A program made the position numbers and the translations under genes. Below, in pieces: positions 8,582-17,432 of a stretch of DNA of 64,000 nucleotides. Source of the DNA: Bacillota bacterium. Lineage in GTDB: Bacteria; Bacillota; Clostridia; Lachnospirales; Lachnospiraceae. The stretch spans positions 27,981 to 91,980 of the forward strand of contig JAEZLZ010000108.1 in the NCBI GenBank assembly GCA_023415055.1, in the 5' to 3' direction. The notes under the pieces were generated by a model, which made no database searches, had not been told where the DNA came from, and was given only the letters and a program-made list of their open reading frames with translations. How positions within the stretch are numbered: position 1 is the first letter of the stretch; each line of letters opens with the position of its first letter.

Positions 8582-9820
8582 ATGAATCATAGAGTAGTTG
8601 TTACAGGAATGGGTGCGATTACGCCCATAGGAAATAATGTAGAAGAATTTTTTAATAACATACAGACAGGTACCTGTGGTATCGATTTCATCAATACCTT
8701 CGATACGGAAGGGTATCAGGTTAAACTGGCGGCACAGGTTAAGGATTTTGAGCCGAAGAATTACATGGATCAAAAGGATGCAAGAAGGATGGACCGTTTT
8801 TCTCAATTTGCGGTTGCTGCGGCAAAGGAAGCAATTGAGGATTCCGGGATTGACTTAAATAGCATTGATACGGACCGCTTTGGAGTAATCGTAGGCTCAG
8901 GTATCGGAAGCATCGGTCTGATTGAGAAGGAAACAAAAACCTTACTTGAGAAGGGACCGAAACGAATCAATCCGTTATTTATTCCTATGACGATTACAAA
9001 TATGGCAGCTGGTAATGTCGCGATCCAGTTTGGAGCCAAAGGTGTTTGTACCAATGTAGTGACCGCCTGCGCCACCGGGAATAATTCCATCGGTGAGGCT
9101 TTCCGTAATATCAAACATGGTTATTCGGATGTCGTACTAGCCGGCGGAACAGAGGGAGCAGTTACACCCCTTGGTGTAGCAGGCTTTCAAGCACTGACCG
9201 CATTATCCACCAGTTCAGATCCGCATAGAGCTTCCATTCCGTTTGATAAGGAGAGAGACGGTTTTGTCATCGGAGAAGGAGCAGGTATCCTTTTACTTGA
9301 GGAATATGAGCATGCGAAAAAGCGCGGAGCTAAGATCTATGCTGAGATCGTGGGCTATGGGGCAACCTGTGATGCCTACCATATCACGGCTCCTTCTTCC
9401 GACGGAGAGGGTGGTGCCAGAGCAATGAAGCTTGCGATGGAGGAAGCAGGGATCACCGGTGAGGATGTCTCTTATATTAATGCGCATGGAACCAGTACAC
9501 CAACCAATGACAGGGTAGAGACCCTTGCAGTGAAGCTTGCTCTGGGTGAAGCTGCTTATAAGGTTCCTGTGAGCTCCACAAAGTCAATGATCGGACATCT
9601 TTTAGGCGCTGCAGGCGCAGTGGAGGCTGTCATCTGTATTAAAGCAATGGAGAAGAGCTTTATCCCGGCCACTATAGGGCTTCAGGTTATGGATGAAGAA
9701 TGTGATCTTGATTATGTTGCTAATGTAGGAAGAAATGCAAAGCTTACTTATACGATGTCAAATTCCTTAGGCTTTGGCGGACATAATGCTACATTGGTAT
9801 TTAAAAATATATCTGAATAA
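8582..9820 (+). CDS. fabF: 3-oxoacyl-ACP synthase II (KAS II)
   Basis: Elongating condensing enzyme. The catalytic Cys163 is in VTACATGNNS, His302 in NAHGTSTPTND and His339 in KSMIGHLLGAAG. At 412 residues it has normal length. CAGGAGGATAGGA precedes the ATG. It is 60 bases after fabG and 41 before accB. No separate fabB is visible. Confidence 0.95.
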   Translation: MNHRVVVTGMGAITPIGNNVEEFFNNIQTGTCGIDFINTFDTEGYQVKLAAQVKDFEPKNYMDQKDARRMDRFSQFAVAAAKEAIEDSGIDLNSIDTDRFGVIVGSGIGSIGLIEKETKTLLEKGPKRINPLFIPMTITNMAAGNVAIQFGAKGVCTNVVTACATGNNSIGEAFRNIKHGYSDVVLAGGTEGAVTPLGVAGFQALTALSTSSDPHRASIPFDKERDGFVIGEGAGILLLEEYEHAKKRGAKIYAEIVGYGATCDAYHITAPSSDGEGGARAMKLAMEEAGITGEDVSYINAHGTSTPTNDRVETLAVKLALGEAAYKVPVSSTKSMIGHLLGAAGAVEAVICIKAMEKSFIPATIGLQVMDEECDLDYVANVGRNAKLTYTMSNSLGFGGHNATLVFKNISE

Positions 9821-9861
9821 GGAAAGCAGCCGTATTACGGCATTGTGGAGGCATACTATTT

Positions 9862-10398
9862 ATGGATTACAAGGCTATTATAAATTTAATGAAGGAAATG
9901 AACCAAACGGAATTGACGAAACTTGAGATAGAAGAGGAAGGCGTACGTATCTGTATGGAGAAAGCTGCTGCATGCACTCAGGAGAATATAAATCCTCAGC
10001 TTGGCTTCGCAGGCAACTCCATGCCTTACCCTGTCTATACACAGCCAATGAATTTAAACCCAATTGCCAGCCTGCAGGTTCCCGGTTCTCAGGCGAGTAG
10101 TGCTTCTGTGACAGCTTCGAGCAGTGTGACAGCAGGTGAAGAACAGCCGTCAGAAGAAGTAAATCACAAGAAGGTAGTATCACCTATGGTAGGTACTTTC
10201 TATTCTCAGGCTTCCCCGGATAAACCTCCGTTTGTCAAGGTGGGGGATAAAGTAAAAAAGGGTCAGACAGTTTGCATCATCGAAGCGATGAAGCTGATGA
10301 ATGAAATTGAGAGCGAGCATGACGGTGAGATTGTCAAGATATTGATCAATAATGAGGATATGGTGGAATTTGGCCAGCCCTTATTTTTGATTAAGTAA
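9862..10398 (+). CDS. accB: Biotin carboxyl carrier protein of acetyl-CoA carboxylase
   Basis: Carries biotin between the carboxylase and carboxyltransferase of acetyl-CoA carboxylase. The biotinylated residue is Lys144 in EAMKLMNE. An N-terminal helical part (1-45) is followed by a flexible Ser/Ala/Pro-rich linker (about 50-105) and the lipoyl-like biotinyl domain (105-178) that starts VVSPMVGTFY. Organised with fabZ, accC, accD and accA in one run. Confidence 0.95.
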   Translation: MDYKAIINLMKEMNQTELTKLEIEEEGVRICMEKAAACTQENINPQLGFAGNSMPYPVYTQPMNLNPIASLQVPGSQASSASVTASSSVTAGEEQPSEEVNHKKVVSPMVGTFYSQASPDKPPFVKVGDKVKKGQTVCIIEAMKLMNEIESEHDGEIVKILINNEDMVEFGQPLFLIK

Positions 10399-10415
10399 TG
10401 CGTTAGGAGGATAAG

Positions 10416-10841
10416 ATGCTAAATGTAGATGAGATACAGAAGATATTGCCGCACAGGTCTCCGTTTTTACTGCTGGATCGTGTAGATGAACTGGCGCCGG
10501 GTGTCAGAGCGACTGGAAGAAAATGCGTTACGATGAATGAACCCTTCTTTCAGGGACATTTTCCCGGAAAAGCAGTGATGCCAGGAGTACTCATTTTAGA
10601 AGCCTTAGCGCAGACCGGAGCGATCTGTATGCTGACACTTCCGGGCAACGAAGGTAAGATCGTATATTTCGGTGGTATTGATAAAGTGAAGTTTAAACGT
10701 CAGGTCGTCCCCGGTGACGTATTGATCTTAAAGGTTGAGATTACGAAAAGTAAAGGAAGCTTCGGAGTCGGAACAGCGGTAGCATATGTGGAGGATAAGG
10801 TTGCAGTGGAAGCAATTCTGACCTTCGCCATCGGTGCATAA
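10416..10841 (+). CDS. fabZ: 3-hydroxyacyl-ACP dehydratase
   Basis: Hot-dog-fold dehydratase that forms the trans-2-enoyl-ACP. His48 (QGHFPGKAVMPGV) and Glu62 (LEALAQTG) are the catalytic pair. At 141 residues it is a typical FabZ. The position between accB and accC is common in Firmicutes. No fabA or fabM was seen, so the origin of unsaturated chains is not explained by this cluster. Confidence 0.95.
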   Translation: MLNVDEIQKILPHRSPFLLLDRVDELAPGVRATGRKCVTMNEPFFQGHFPGKAVMPGVLILEALAQTGAICMLTLPGNEGKIVYFGGIDKVKFKRQVVPGDVLILKVEITKSKGSFGVGTAVAYVEDKVAVEAILTFAIGA

Positions 10842-10888
10842 ACGGCGGATGAGTTTATTTCATGTAGGACAATGCAAGGAGAAATGCG

Positions 10889-12232
10889 ATGTTTAAGAAG
10901 ATTTTAATAGCAAATCGCGGCGAGATTGCCGTCAGGATCATCCGCGCCTGTAAGGAAATGGGTATTGAAACGGTTGCTGTCTATTCCGAAGCGGATCGTG
11001 AGGCTCTTCATGTGATGTTAGCCGATGAGGCGGTATGTATCGGTCCGGCAAAATCCAAGGACAGCTACCTTAATATGCAAAATATTATCAGCGCAACCGT
11101 ATTAACCGGTGCCACAGCGATTCATCCGGGTTTCGGATTTTTATCGGAGAACAGCTCCTTCGCCAGAATGTGCGAGGATTGCAATATTACCTTCATCGGT
11201 CCTAAGGCTGATACCATTGACCTCCTCGGCAATAAGTCAAAGGCCAGAGAGACCATGCAGAAGGCAGGAGTACCTGTCGTGCCCGGCTCCGAGGGAGAAG
11301 TGGAGACGGTGAAGGAAGCAATCGAGTTAGCACAGACAATTGGATATCCGGTAATGATCAAAGCCTCGGCAGGTGGCGGTGGTAAAGGAATGAGAGCCGT
11401 ATTTAATGAAGAGGATTTGGAAAAGGCTTACAATTCAGCAAAAGCAGAAGCAAAGGCTGCCTTTGCAGATGATAAGGTATACATCGAAAAGCTGATTATT
11501 CATCCAAAACACATAGAGTTTCAGATACTTGCAGACAGTCATGGCAATGTGGTACACCTAGGTGAAAGAGACTGCTCTGTACAGAGAAGAAATCAAAAGA
11601 TGATTGAAGAGTCACCCTCTGCCGTTATGACACCAGAGCTACGGCAGAAGATGGGAAGTGCAGCTGTCAAGGCAGCACAGGCAACCGGCTATGTCAATGC
11701 CGGTACCATCGAATTTTTACTGGACCAACAGGGAAACTATTACTTCATGGAAATGAACACCCGAATTCAGGTGGAGCATCCGGTGACAGAGATGGTGACG
11801 GGAATCGATATGATCAAAGCTCAGATCCGCATCGCCTGCGGGGAGGAGATGCCATATCGACAGGAGAATATCGAATTTCGAGGACATGCGATTGAATGCA
11901 GAATCAATGCTGAGGATCCAAGCAAGAATTTCATGCCCTGTCCTGGACGTGTGGAAAATGTACTTTTTCCCGGAGGCTTTGGAGTTCGTGTGGATAGTGC
12001 CCTCTATCCCGGCTATCTGGTACCTTCCTGTTATGATTCCATGCTTGCAAAAGTAATTGCATATGGACAGGACAGAGAAGAAGCGATCCAGAGAATGAAG
12101 CGTGCTTTATCAGAATTAATCATTGATGGAATTCAGACGAATGTGGAATATCAACACGAGCTGCTGGAACGTGAGGAGATTCTGACCGGCAATTACAATA
12201 CAGGACTGATCGGACTGATTGAGGGAAAATAA
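10889..12232 (+). CDS. accC: Biotin carboxylase subunit of acetyl-CoA carboxylase
   Basis: ATP-grasp enzyme that carboxylates the biotin on AccB. The N-terminal domain begins KILIANRGEIAVRIIRACKE, the glycine-rich ATP lid is SAGGGGKGMR, and the catalytic region EMNTRIQVEHPVTEMVTGID is present. Length 447 is standard. It ends 3 bases before accD, implying tight translational coupling. Confidence 0.96.
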   Translation: MFKKILIANRGEIAVRIIRACKEMGIETVAVYSEADREALHVMLADEAVCIGPAKSKDSYLNMQNIISATVLTGATAIHPGFGFLSENSSFARMCEDCNITFIGPKADTIDLLGNKSKARETMQKAGVPVVPGSEGEVETVKEAIELAQTIGYPVMIKASAGGGGKGMRAVFNEEDLEKAYNSAKAEAKAAFADDKVYIEKLIIHPKHIEFQILADSHGNVVHLGERDCSVQRRNQKMIEESPSAVMTPELRQKMGSAAVKAAQATGYVNAGTIEFLLDQQGNYYFMEMNTRIQVEHPVTEMVTGIDMIKAQIRIACGEEMPYRQENIEFRGHAIECRINAEDPSKNFMPCPGRVENVLFPGGFGVRVDSALYPGYLVPSCYDSMLAKVIAYGQDREEAIQRMKRALSELIIDGIQTNVEYQHELLEREEILTGNYNTGLIGLIEGK

Positions 12233-12235
12233 AAC

Positions 12236-13123
12236 ATGAATAAGAATCCATTTAAAGCAAAGCAATATGCAACCTCACAAATATATCGTGCCAGACCACA
12301 GGATATTGTTCGGGCGGAATCCGAGGAGGAACGACCGAATGTACCCCAGGGTATTATGACCAAATGCCCGGGCTGCGGTAAGGTTATCTATACGAAGCTG
12401 TTACTTAAGAATTACAAGCGCTGTGATGAATGTGGCTACAATTTTAAGGTTTCGGCGAATGAACGGTTCGCTATGATTTTAGATGAGGGGGAGCTTCAGG
12501 AATACGATGCTCAGATGACGACCCGAGATCCGCTTGACTTTCCGGGTTATGGAGATAAGCTGGTGAAAACCCAGCTTCAGACCGGACTGGTGGATGGTGT
12601 GGTAACCGGCAAAGGCAGAATTGAAGGCCTACCGGTTATGCTTGGTGTGATGGATCCAGCTTTTTTTATGGGAAGCATGGGAACCACCATCGGCGAGAAG
12701 CTGACCAGACTGTTTGAGCGTGCAACAAAGGAACGTCTTCCAGTCATTGTATTCACTGCCTCCGGTGGTGCCAGAATGCAGGAGGGAATCTTCTCCCTGA
12801 TGCAGATGGCTAAGGTGAGTGGAGCGGTTGCAAAACATAGCGAGGCGGGGCTTCTCTATATTACGGTACTGACGGATCCAACTACCGGCGGAGTGACGGC
12901 GAGTTTTGCCATGCTGGGTGATATTATTCTGGCTGAGCCAGGCGCACTCATTGGCTTTGCCGGACCAAGAGTAATAGAGCAGACAATAGGACAGAAGCTG
13001 CCGGACGGCTTCCAGAGAGCGGAATTCTTACTGGAGCATGGTTTTGTTGATCAGATCGTACCAAGAGACCAGCTTCGGCATACCCTGGGGACACTTTTGA
13101 AGCTGCATTCTCTGCAGCCATAG
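12236..13123 (+). CDS. accD: Acetyl-CoA carboxylase carboxyltransferase subunit beta
   Basis: Forms the carboxyltransferase with AccA. A four-cysteine zinc ribbon is clear in CPGCGKVIY and CDECGYNFK (about residues 43-65). The crotonase-type core follows, with GGARMQEG and the TTGGVTASFAMLGD oxyanion segment. The 295-residue length is normal. The N-terminal 40 residues before the zinc ribbon are somewhat extended and basic. Confidence 0.95.
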   Translation: MNKNPFKAKQYATSQIYRARPQDIVRAESEEERPNVPQGIMTKCPGCGKVIYTKLLLKNYKRCDECGYNFKVSANERFAMILDEGELQEYDAQMTTRDPLDFPGYGDKLVKTQLQTGLVDGVVTGKGRIEGLPVMLGVMDPAFFMGSMGTTIGEKLTRLFERATKERLPVIVFTASGGARMQEGIFSLMQMAKVSGAVAKHSEAGLLYITVLTDPTTGGVTASFAMLGDIILAEPGALIGFAGPRVIEQTIGQKLPDGFQRAEFLLEHGFVDQIVPRDQLRHTLGTLLKLHSLQP

Positions 13124-13214
13124 AGCTTAAGTCCTAAAGATCCGGTCGATAACGGATAGAAGGATTTTCCCTAGCCGCAAAAAGCTTTAATATAGGTAAA
13201 GGAATGGTGATGCT

Positions 13215-14000
13215 ATGAGTATTACACCCTGGGAAAAAGTAAAATTAGCCCGAATGCCGGTCAGACCGACAGGCCTTGATTATATAGAACGTATTTTTGA
13301 TCAATTTCTCGAAATGCATGGAGACCGTTACTGCAGTGAGGACCGTGCCATCGTTGGAGGCATTGCCTTCCTTGGCAATATTCCTGTTACAGTCATCGCA
13401 CAGCAAAAAGGTAGAAATACCAAGGAAAATATCGCCCGTAACTTTTCCATGCCCCATCCGGAGGGTTACCGTAAAGCGCTTCGCTTGATGAAGCAGGCGG
13501 AGAAGTTCCACCGCCCCATTATATGCTTTATCGATACACCCGGTGCCTTCTGCGGTCTCGGTGCCGAAGAAAGAGGACAGGGTGAGGCAATTGCAGTAAA
13601 CCTGGCAGAAATGATGATGCTTAAGACTCCGATCATCTCGGTAGTCATCTCGGAGGGCGGAAGCGGCGGTGCTTTGGCACTTGGTGTTGCAGATAAGGTA
13701 TATATGCTGGAACACTCAATCTATGCAATTCTGTCTCCGGAGGGCTTTGCAAGTATTCTTTATAAGGATTCCGGCAAAGCGGAACAGGCAGCAAAGGATA
13801 TGAAGCTGACAGCACAGGATCTGCATCAGTTTAAGATCATCGACGGCATCATCCCTGAACCACAGGGCGGTGCTCATAATGACTATGATCAAATGGCACT
13901 GAATATGAAAGAAGTAATTGAGAAGGATTTACAGGAGCTTTTAGAGCAGCCGGCGGAGGAATTGCTGGAGAAAAGATATCAGAAGTTTCGAAGGATATAA
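13215..14000 (+). CDS. accA: Acetyl-CoA carboxylase carboxyltransferase subunit alpha
   Basis: Second carboxyltransferase subunit. It contains the family segments RPTGLDYIERIFDQFLEMHGDR, GNIPVTVIAQQKGRNTKENIARNFSMPHPEGYRKALRLM, FIDTPGAFCGLGAEERGQGEAIA and SEGGSGGALALGVADKVYMLE. At 261 residues it is the short Firmicute form, lacking the longer N-terminal helix of E. coli AccA. It is the last gene of the cluster and is followed by a strong terminator. Confidence 0.95.
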   Translation: MSITPWEKVKLARMPVRPTGLDYIERIFDQFLEMHGDRYCSEDRAIVGGIAFLGNIPVTVIAQQKGRNTKENIARNFSMPHPEGYRKALRLMKQAEKFHRPIICFIDTPGAFCGLGAEERGQGEAIAVNLAEMMMLKTPIISVVISEGGSGGALALGVADKVYMLEHSIYAILSPEGFASILYKDSGKAEQAAKDMKLTAQDLHQFKIIDGIIPEPQGGAHNDYDQMALNMKEVIEKDLQELLEQPAEELLEKRYQKFRRI

Positions 14001-14052
14001 GAATAGAGCAGTAGCTCTCATAAAACCATAAAATAATCACCCCAAAATTTGA

Positions 14053-14112
14053 AGGGCTGCCACATAATATTTGACTGCCAATCGTCAAATGTTATGTGAC
14101 AGCCCTGTTTTT
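14053..14112 (+). terminator. Terminator of the fatty-acid cluster
   Basis: AGGGCTG...CACATAATATTTGAC pairs with GTCAAATGTTATGTG...CAGCCCT over about 22 positions, followed by GTTTTT. It closes the cluster 53 bases after accA. Confidence 0.85.
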
Positions 14113-14191
14113 AGGTGGTGTGTCCAGAGAAGCTGGACCACACTTGCCTGGCAGGCGCACGTTTCATGACAATAGAAAGCTTTCTTTCGTT

Positions 14192-15052
14192 CTAGTAATT
14201 TTCTTTCACATATACGAGACTGGAGGTAAAGGTACCGCCAATGTATTCGATATAATTGCGATATTCCTCATAATTAATATAATATTGTTTTCCCCAGGAT
14301 GAGATGCGAAGCATAATCTGACTGGTGAGCTCATCCTTAATCAATCCTGTGACCGTAACATAATGACCGCATACATTCTGAACCTTGGCCTGATAATAAT
14401 AGGGCTTGGAGACGGATTTTTGTTTCTCGTCACCATCCTCATCGGTAGTCAGGAGGGCTGTATCCGAAGGCTCCTCACCTGACGTAGGGGCCGGCTCCTG
14501 ATAGTCAATTTCCTTTAGTTCATAGAAGGGAATCCCCCTCTTACCCCAGAGCTTCGGGGTGTTTGGACCAATGGAGAGAATAACAGGAAGGTCCTTCCAG
14601 AGCATTTCTTCGATTAAGTCATACATTTCATAATAGTTTAAGGTCCATTTCCAGACAGCCTTTAATCCTAACCCGTAGCAATCCGAGTAGGAATTTATCG
14701 CAGATGCCACGGAAGGGCCAAGTACTGCAAAGACAGGTCTGGTTTTCGAATATTCTTTATTTATGTTACGAAGATAGGCAGTATAATCAGCAAAATTAAT
14801 CTCATTTTCGTTATTGATTGCAAGTGCGGTTACCGGAGTATGATAGGCTTTCTTCTGCAGTGCAAGATAAAGGAACAGATCTGCTGTTGCAATGGTACCG
14901 CAGCCATAATTATGAAGAATATAATCCTTACTATACCGATTCTGATCAGAAAACCACATCTGGCTACCACCATAGGATACATTGCCGTCCTTGAGGACAG
15001 GCACGTATTCCGGGCAAAATAGCTCTATACATATATTGTTTTTGGAAGGCAT
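14192..15052 (-). CDS. Putative C39-like papain-fold cysteine protease, cytosolic
   Basis: I do not recognise the exact family. The 286-residue protein has no signal peptide or membrane segment. It shows a papain-like order of candidate catalytic residues: Cys51 in HNYGCGTIATADLFLYLAL, His230 in CGHYVTVTGL, and a following SSWGKQYYI strand (Ser251-Ser252) where C39-like enzymes carry the third residue. An acidic, low-complexity insertion (about 185-215) precedes the His. The ribosome site AGGAG lies 8 bases before the ATG. It stands alone downstream of the ABC-F gene, separated by that gene's terminator. A peptidase role is inferred only from the residue pattern. Confidence 0.45.
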   Translation of the reverse strand: MPSKNNICIELFCPEYVPVLKDGNVSYGGSQMWFSDQNRYSKDYILHNYGCGTIATADLFLYLALQKKAYHTPVTALAINNENEINFADYTAYLRNINKEYSKTRPVFAVLGPSVASAINSYSDCYGLGLKAVWKWTLNYYEMYDLIEEMLWKDLPVILSIGPNTPKLWGKRGIPFYELKEIDYQEPAPTSGEEPSDTALLTTDEDGDEKQKSVSKPYYYQAKVQNVCGHYVTVTGLIKDELTSQIMLRISSWGKQYYINYEEYRNYIEYIGGTFTSSLVYVKENY

Positions 15053-15121
15053 AGTGAAATCTCCTATACTTATATTCTCACAATCATTCTATTCTGTTTC
15101 GCTTGTTTATGTTGCATGATT

Positions 15122-15217
15122 TAAAAAAAGGATGTTACGGAACAAGGCCATCATTCAAAGCGACTGATATCAATAGATATCCACGCGGTGAATGACTGTA
15201 ATTGTTCCGCAGCATCC
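15122..15217 (-). terminator. Terminator of the ABC-F gene
   Basis: On the minus strand GGATGCTGCGGAACAA pairs with TTGTTCCGTAACATCC, with an inner CATTCA/TGAATG stem, and is followed by seven T residues. It ends 70 bases before the next minus-strand gene. Confidence 0.75.
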
Positions 15218-15271
15218 TTATAAGTGCGCCCGGCGGGCGAATGTATCATGTAGTAACTGAGCGAGGTCTCT

Positions 15272-16915
15272 TTATTCCTCTTCTCCGTTTTCCTCCTCGG
15301 CATCGAATTGACTAATCTGTCTCTTTCTTGCCTGCTCATCACTATCCAGATATTCATCGTAGGTTGTGATTTTATCAATCAAGTGTCCGTTGTAGATCTC
15401 CATGATACGGTTTGCAGTAGTCTGGATGAACTGATGGTCCGGAGAGGTAAATAATGCAACTCCGGGAAATTTGATCAAACCGTTATTCAAGGCTGTGATG
15501 GATTCCATATCCAAGTGGTTGGTAGGCTCATCTAAGATGAGTACATTGGCACCGGCGATCATCATCTTGGATAAGAGAACACGAACTCTTTCACCACCGG
15601 ATAATACATTCACCTTCTTGGAACCTTCTTCACCAGCAAAGAGCATTCTGCCCATGAAACCGCGAACATAGGTTACATCCTTTTCAGGAGAGAAGGGCAT
15701 TAAGAAATCTACAATAGTCTCATCGGTGGAGAACAGCTTGGTGTTGTCCTTCGGAAAATAGGAGACATTCGTTGTGATACCCCATTTGTAAGTACCTTCA
15801 TCGGGTTCGATCTCTCCGGATAGAATCTTAAGCAGAAGAGTGGTAGCTTGTGTATTTGGTCCGACAAAAGCGATCTTATCTTCACGGCCTACGATAAAGG
15901 AGATCTTATCAAGAACCTTCACACCGTCCACAGTCTTGGATAGGTTTTCAACGGTTAACACTTCATTGCCGATCTCACGGCTGGGACGGAAATCAATATA
16001 CGGATATTTTCGACTGGAAGGGCGGATATCATCCAGCTCGATCTTCTCCAATGCTTTCTTACGGGAGGTTGCTTGTTTTGATTTGGAAGCATTGGCACTG
16101 AAGCGTTGGATGAATTCCTGTAGCTCCTTGATCTTTTCTTCCTTCTTCTTATTCGCTTCCTTCATCTGCTTTACCATGAGCTGGCTGGACTCATACCAGA
16201 AGTCATAATTACCGGAGTAGAGCTGTATCTTAGCATAATCGATATCTGCGATATGTGTACAAACCTTATTCAAGAAATAACGGTCATGGGATACCACAAT
16301 GACAGTATTTTCAAAGTTGATTAAGAATTCCTCCAGCCAGCGGATCGCTTCAAGATCCAAGTGGTTGGTGGGCTCGTCGAGTAAGAGTATATCCGGGTTA
16401 CCGAAGAGTGCCTGAGCAAGCAAGACCTTAACCTTGTCACCGCCGTTAAGTTCGCTCATAAGCTTATAATGAAGATCAGTTTCGATGCCTAAGCCGTTTA
16501 ACAAGGAAGCTGCATTTGATTCTGCTTCCCATCCGTCCATAGCTGCAAATTCGCCTTCCAGCTCGCTTGCTCGGATACCGTCTTCTTCTGTGAAATCCTC
16601 TTTTGCATAGATGATTTCTTTTTCTTTCATTATATCATAGAGACGTTTATTTCCCATGATTACAGTATCAAGCACCTGAAACTGATCATATTTGAAATGA
16701 TCCTGCTGTAAGAAGGATAGTCTCTGACCGGGGGTGATGATAACCTCCCCCTTACTGGGCTCGATCTGCCCGGTTAATATCTTGAGAAAGGTAGACTTGC
16801 CGGCACCGTTGGCACCGATTAAGCCATAGCAGTTGCCCTCGGTAAACTTAATGTTTACATCCTCGAACAATGCTCTCTTTCCTAATCGTAAGGTTACGTT
16901 ACTTGCCTGTATCAT
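15272..16915 (-). CDS. ABC-F family ATPase (YkpA/YbiT-like)
   Basis: Soluble protein with two ABC ATPase domains and no membrane segment; ABC-F proteins act on the ribosome. Domain 1 has Walker A GANGAGKS (34-41), signature LNGGD (156-160) and Walker B LLLDEPTNHLD. A charged, lysine-rich linker (about 240-300) follows. Domain 2 has a non-canonical P-loop GPNTQATT (352-359, no Lys), a canonical signature LSGGE (438-442), Walker B LILDEPTNHLD, and SPDHQF where SHDxxF is usual. The start at 16915 is chosen for AGGAGG 8 bases upstream and the MIQASNVTLR family opening. The lone gene is divergent from the esterase. No resistance role is assigned. Confidence 0.85.
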   Translation of the reverse strand: MIQASNVTLRLGKRALFEDVNIKFTEGNCYGLIGANGAGKSTFLKILTGQIEPSKGEVIITPGQRLSFLQQDHFKYDQFQVLDTVIMGNKRLYDIMKEKEIIYAKEDFTEEDGIRASELEGEFAAMDGWEAESNAASLLNGLGIETDLHYKLMSELNGGDKVKVLLAQALFGNPDILLLDEPTNHLDLEAIRWLEEFLINFENTVIVVSHDRYFLNKVCTHIADIDYAKIQLYSGNYDFWYESSQLMVKQMKEANKKKEEKIKELQEFIQRFSANASKSKQATSRKKALEKIELDDIRPSSRKYPYIDFRPSREIGNEVLTVENLSKTVDGVKVLDKISFIVGREDKIAFVGPNTQATTLLLKILSGEIEPDEGTYKWGITTNVSYFPKDNTKLFSTDETIVDFLMPFSPEKDVTYVRGFMGRMLFAGEEGSKKVNVLSGGERVRVLLSKMMIAGANVLILDEPTNHLDMESITALNNGLIKFPGVALFTSPDHQFIQTTANRIMEIYNGHLIDKITTYDEYLDSDEQARKRQISQFDAEEENGEEE

Positions 16916-17432
16916 GAAAAAACCTCCTGAACACTTCCTGTTTATATACAAATACCATTTATATTGTATCGTATATTCCTGATTTTGCAAGAGAAAACTA
17001 CGTGTTTTCTAAATATAAGCGATTCGGGTATTTGCAATACCCATTATGATCGATTTCTGGATTATGAAACTTTGTGAAGGAAGATTTGTACATTTTTTTC
17101 GACACAATTTGAGGAAAATGTTTTTAAAATGTTCACGAAACGTTAATACCTTCTCCATAAATACGGATTATACTTAGCGTATACAATAAGAAAACAATAA
17201 AAAGCTAATTAATCAATTGCCTATAACAACTTAACATAGAAAATTTTTTCATAAATCTCCTCCCTCCCCAAAGCCAACTTGAAGAAGTTGGCTTATCCTC
17301 TGTCGTGGGAGGTTTTTTTATGCATATTCGTACCCAGCGGATTCGTTTGACTTTTATTAGCAACTTGAGTAGAATGAAAAGTGCAACAACTATGGAAATT
17401 CAACCGATTTGTCAACCCGTACGGAGGCAATT
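16916..17432. other. Divergent intergenic region with structured element
   Basis: About 520 bases between the ABC-F gene and the esterase. Besides the hairpin/terminator at 17257-17319 it contains TATACT (17169-17174) without a good -35. On the minus strand a 15-codon frame (about 17252 down to 17205, starting MKKFSML) follows GGGAGGAG and could be a leader peptide, but nothing else supports it. Confidence 0.35.
17257..17319 (+). terminator. Compound hairpin with terminator in the leader of the esterase gene
   Basis: CCTCCC and GGGAGG close a structure that encloses a perfect 9-bp stem (AGCCAACTT / AAGTTGGCT with a GAAG loop); seven T residues follow directly. No gene ends just upstream on this strand, so it could be an attenuator for the gene at 17433 or the 3' end of a small RNA. 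Confidence 0.55.

Noticed and set aside
14096..14302. 68-codon plus-strand frame after accA
   Set aside because: It begins inside the accA terminator and runs into the opposite-strand gene without a ribosome site.
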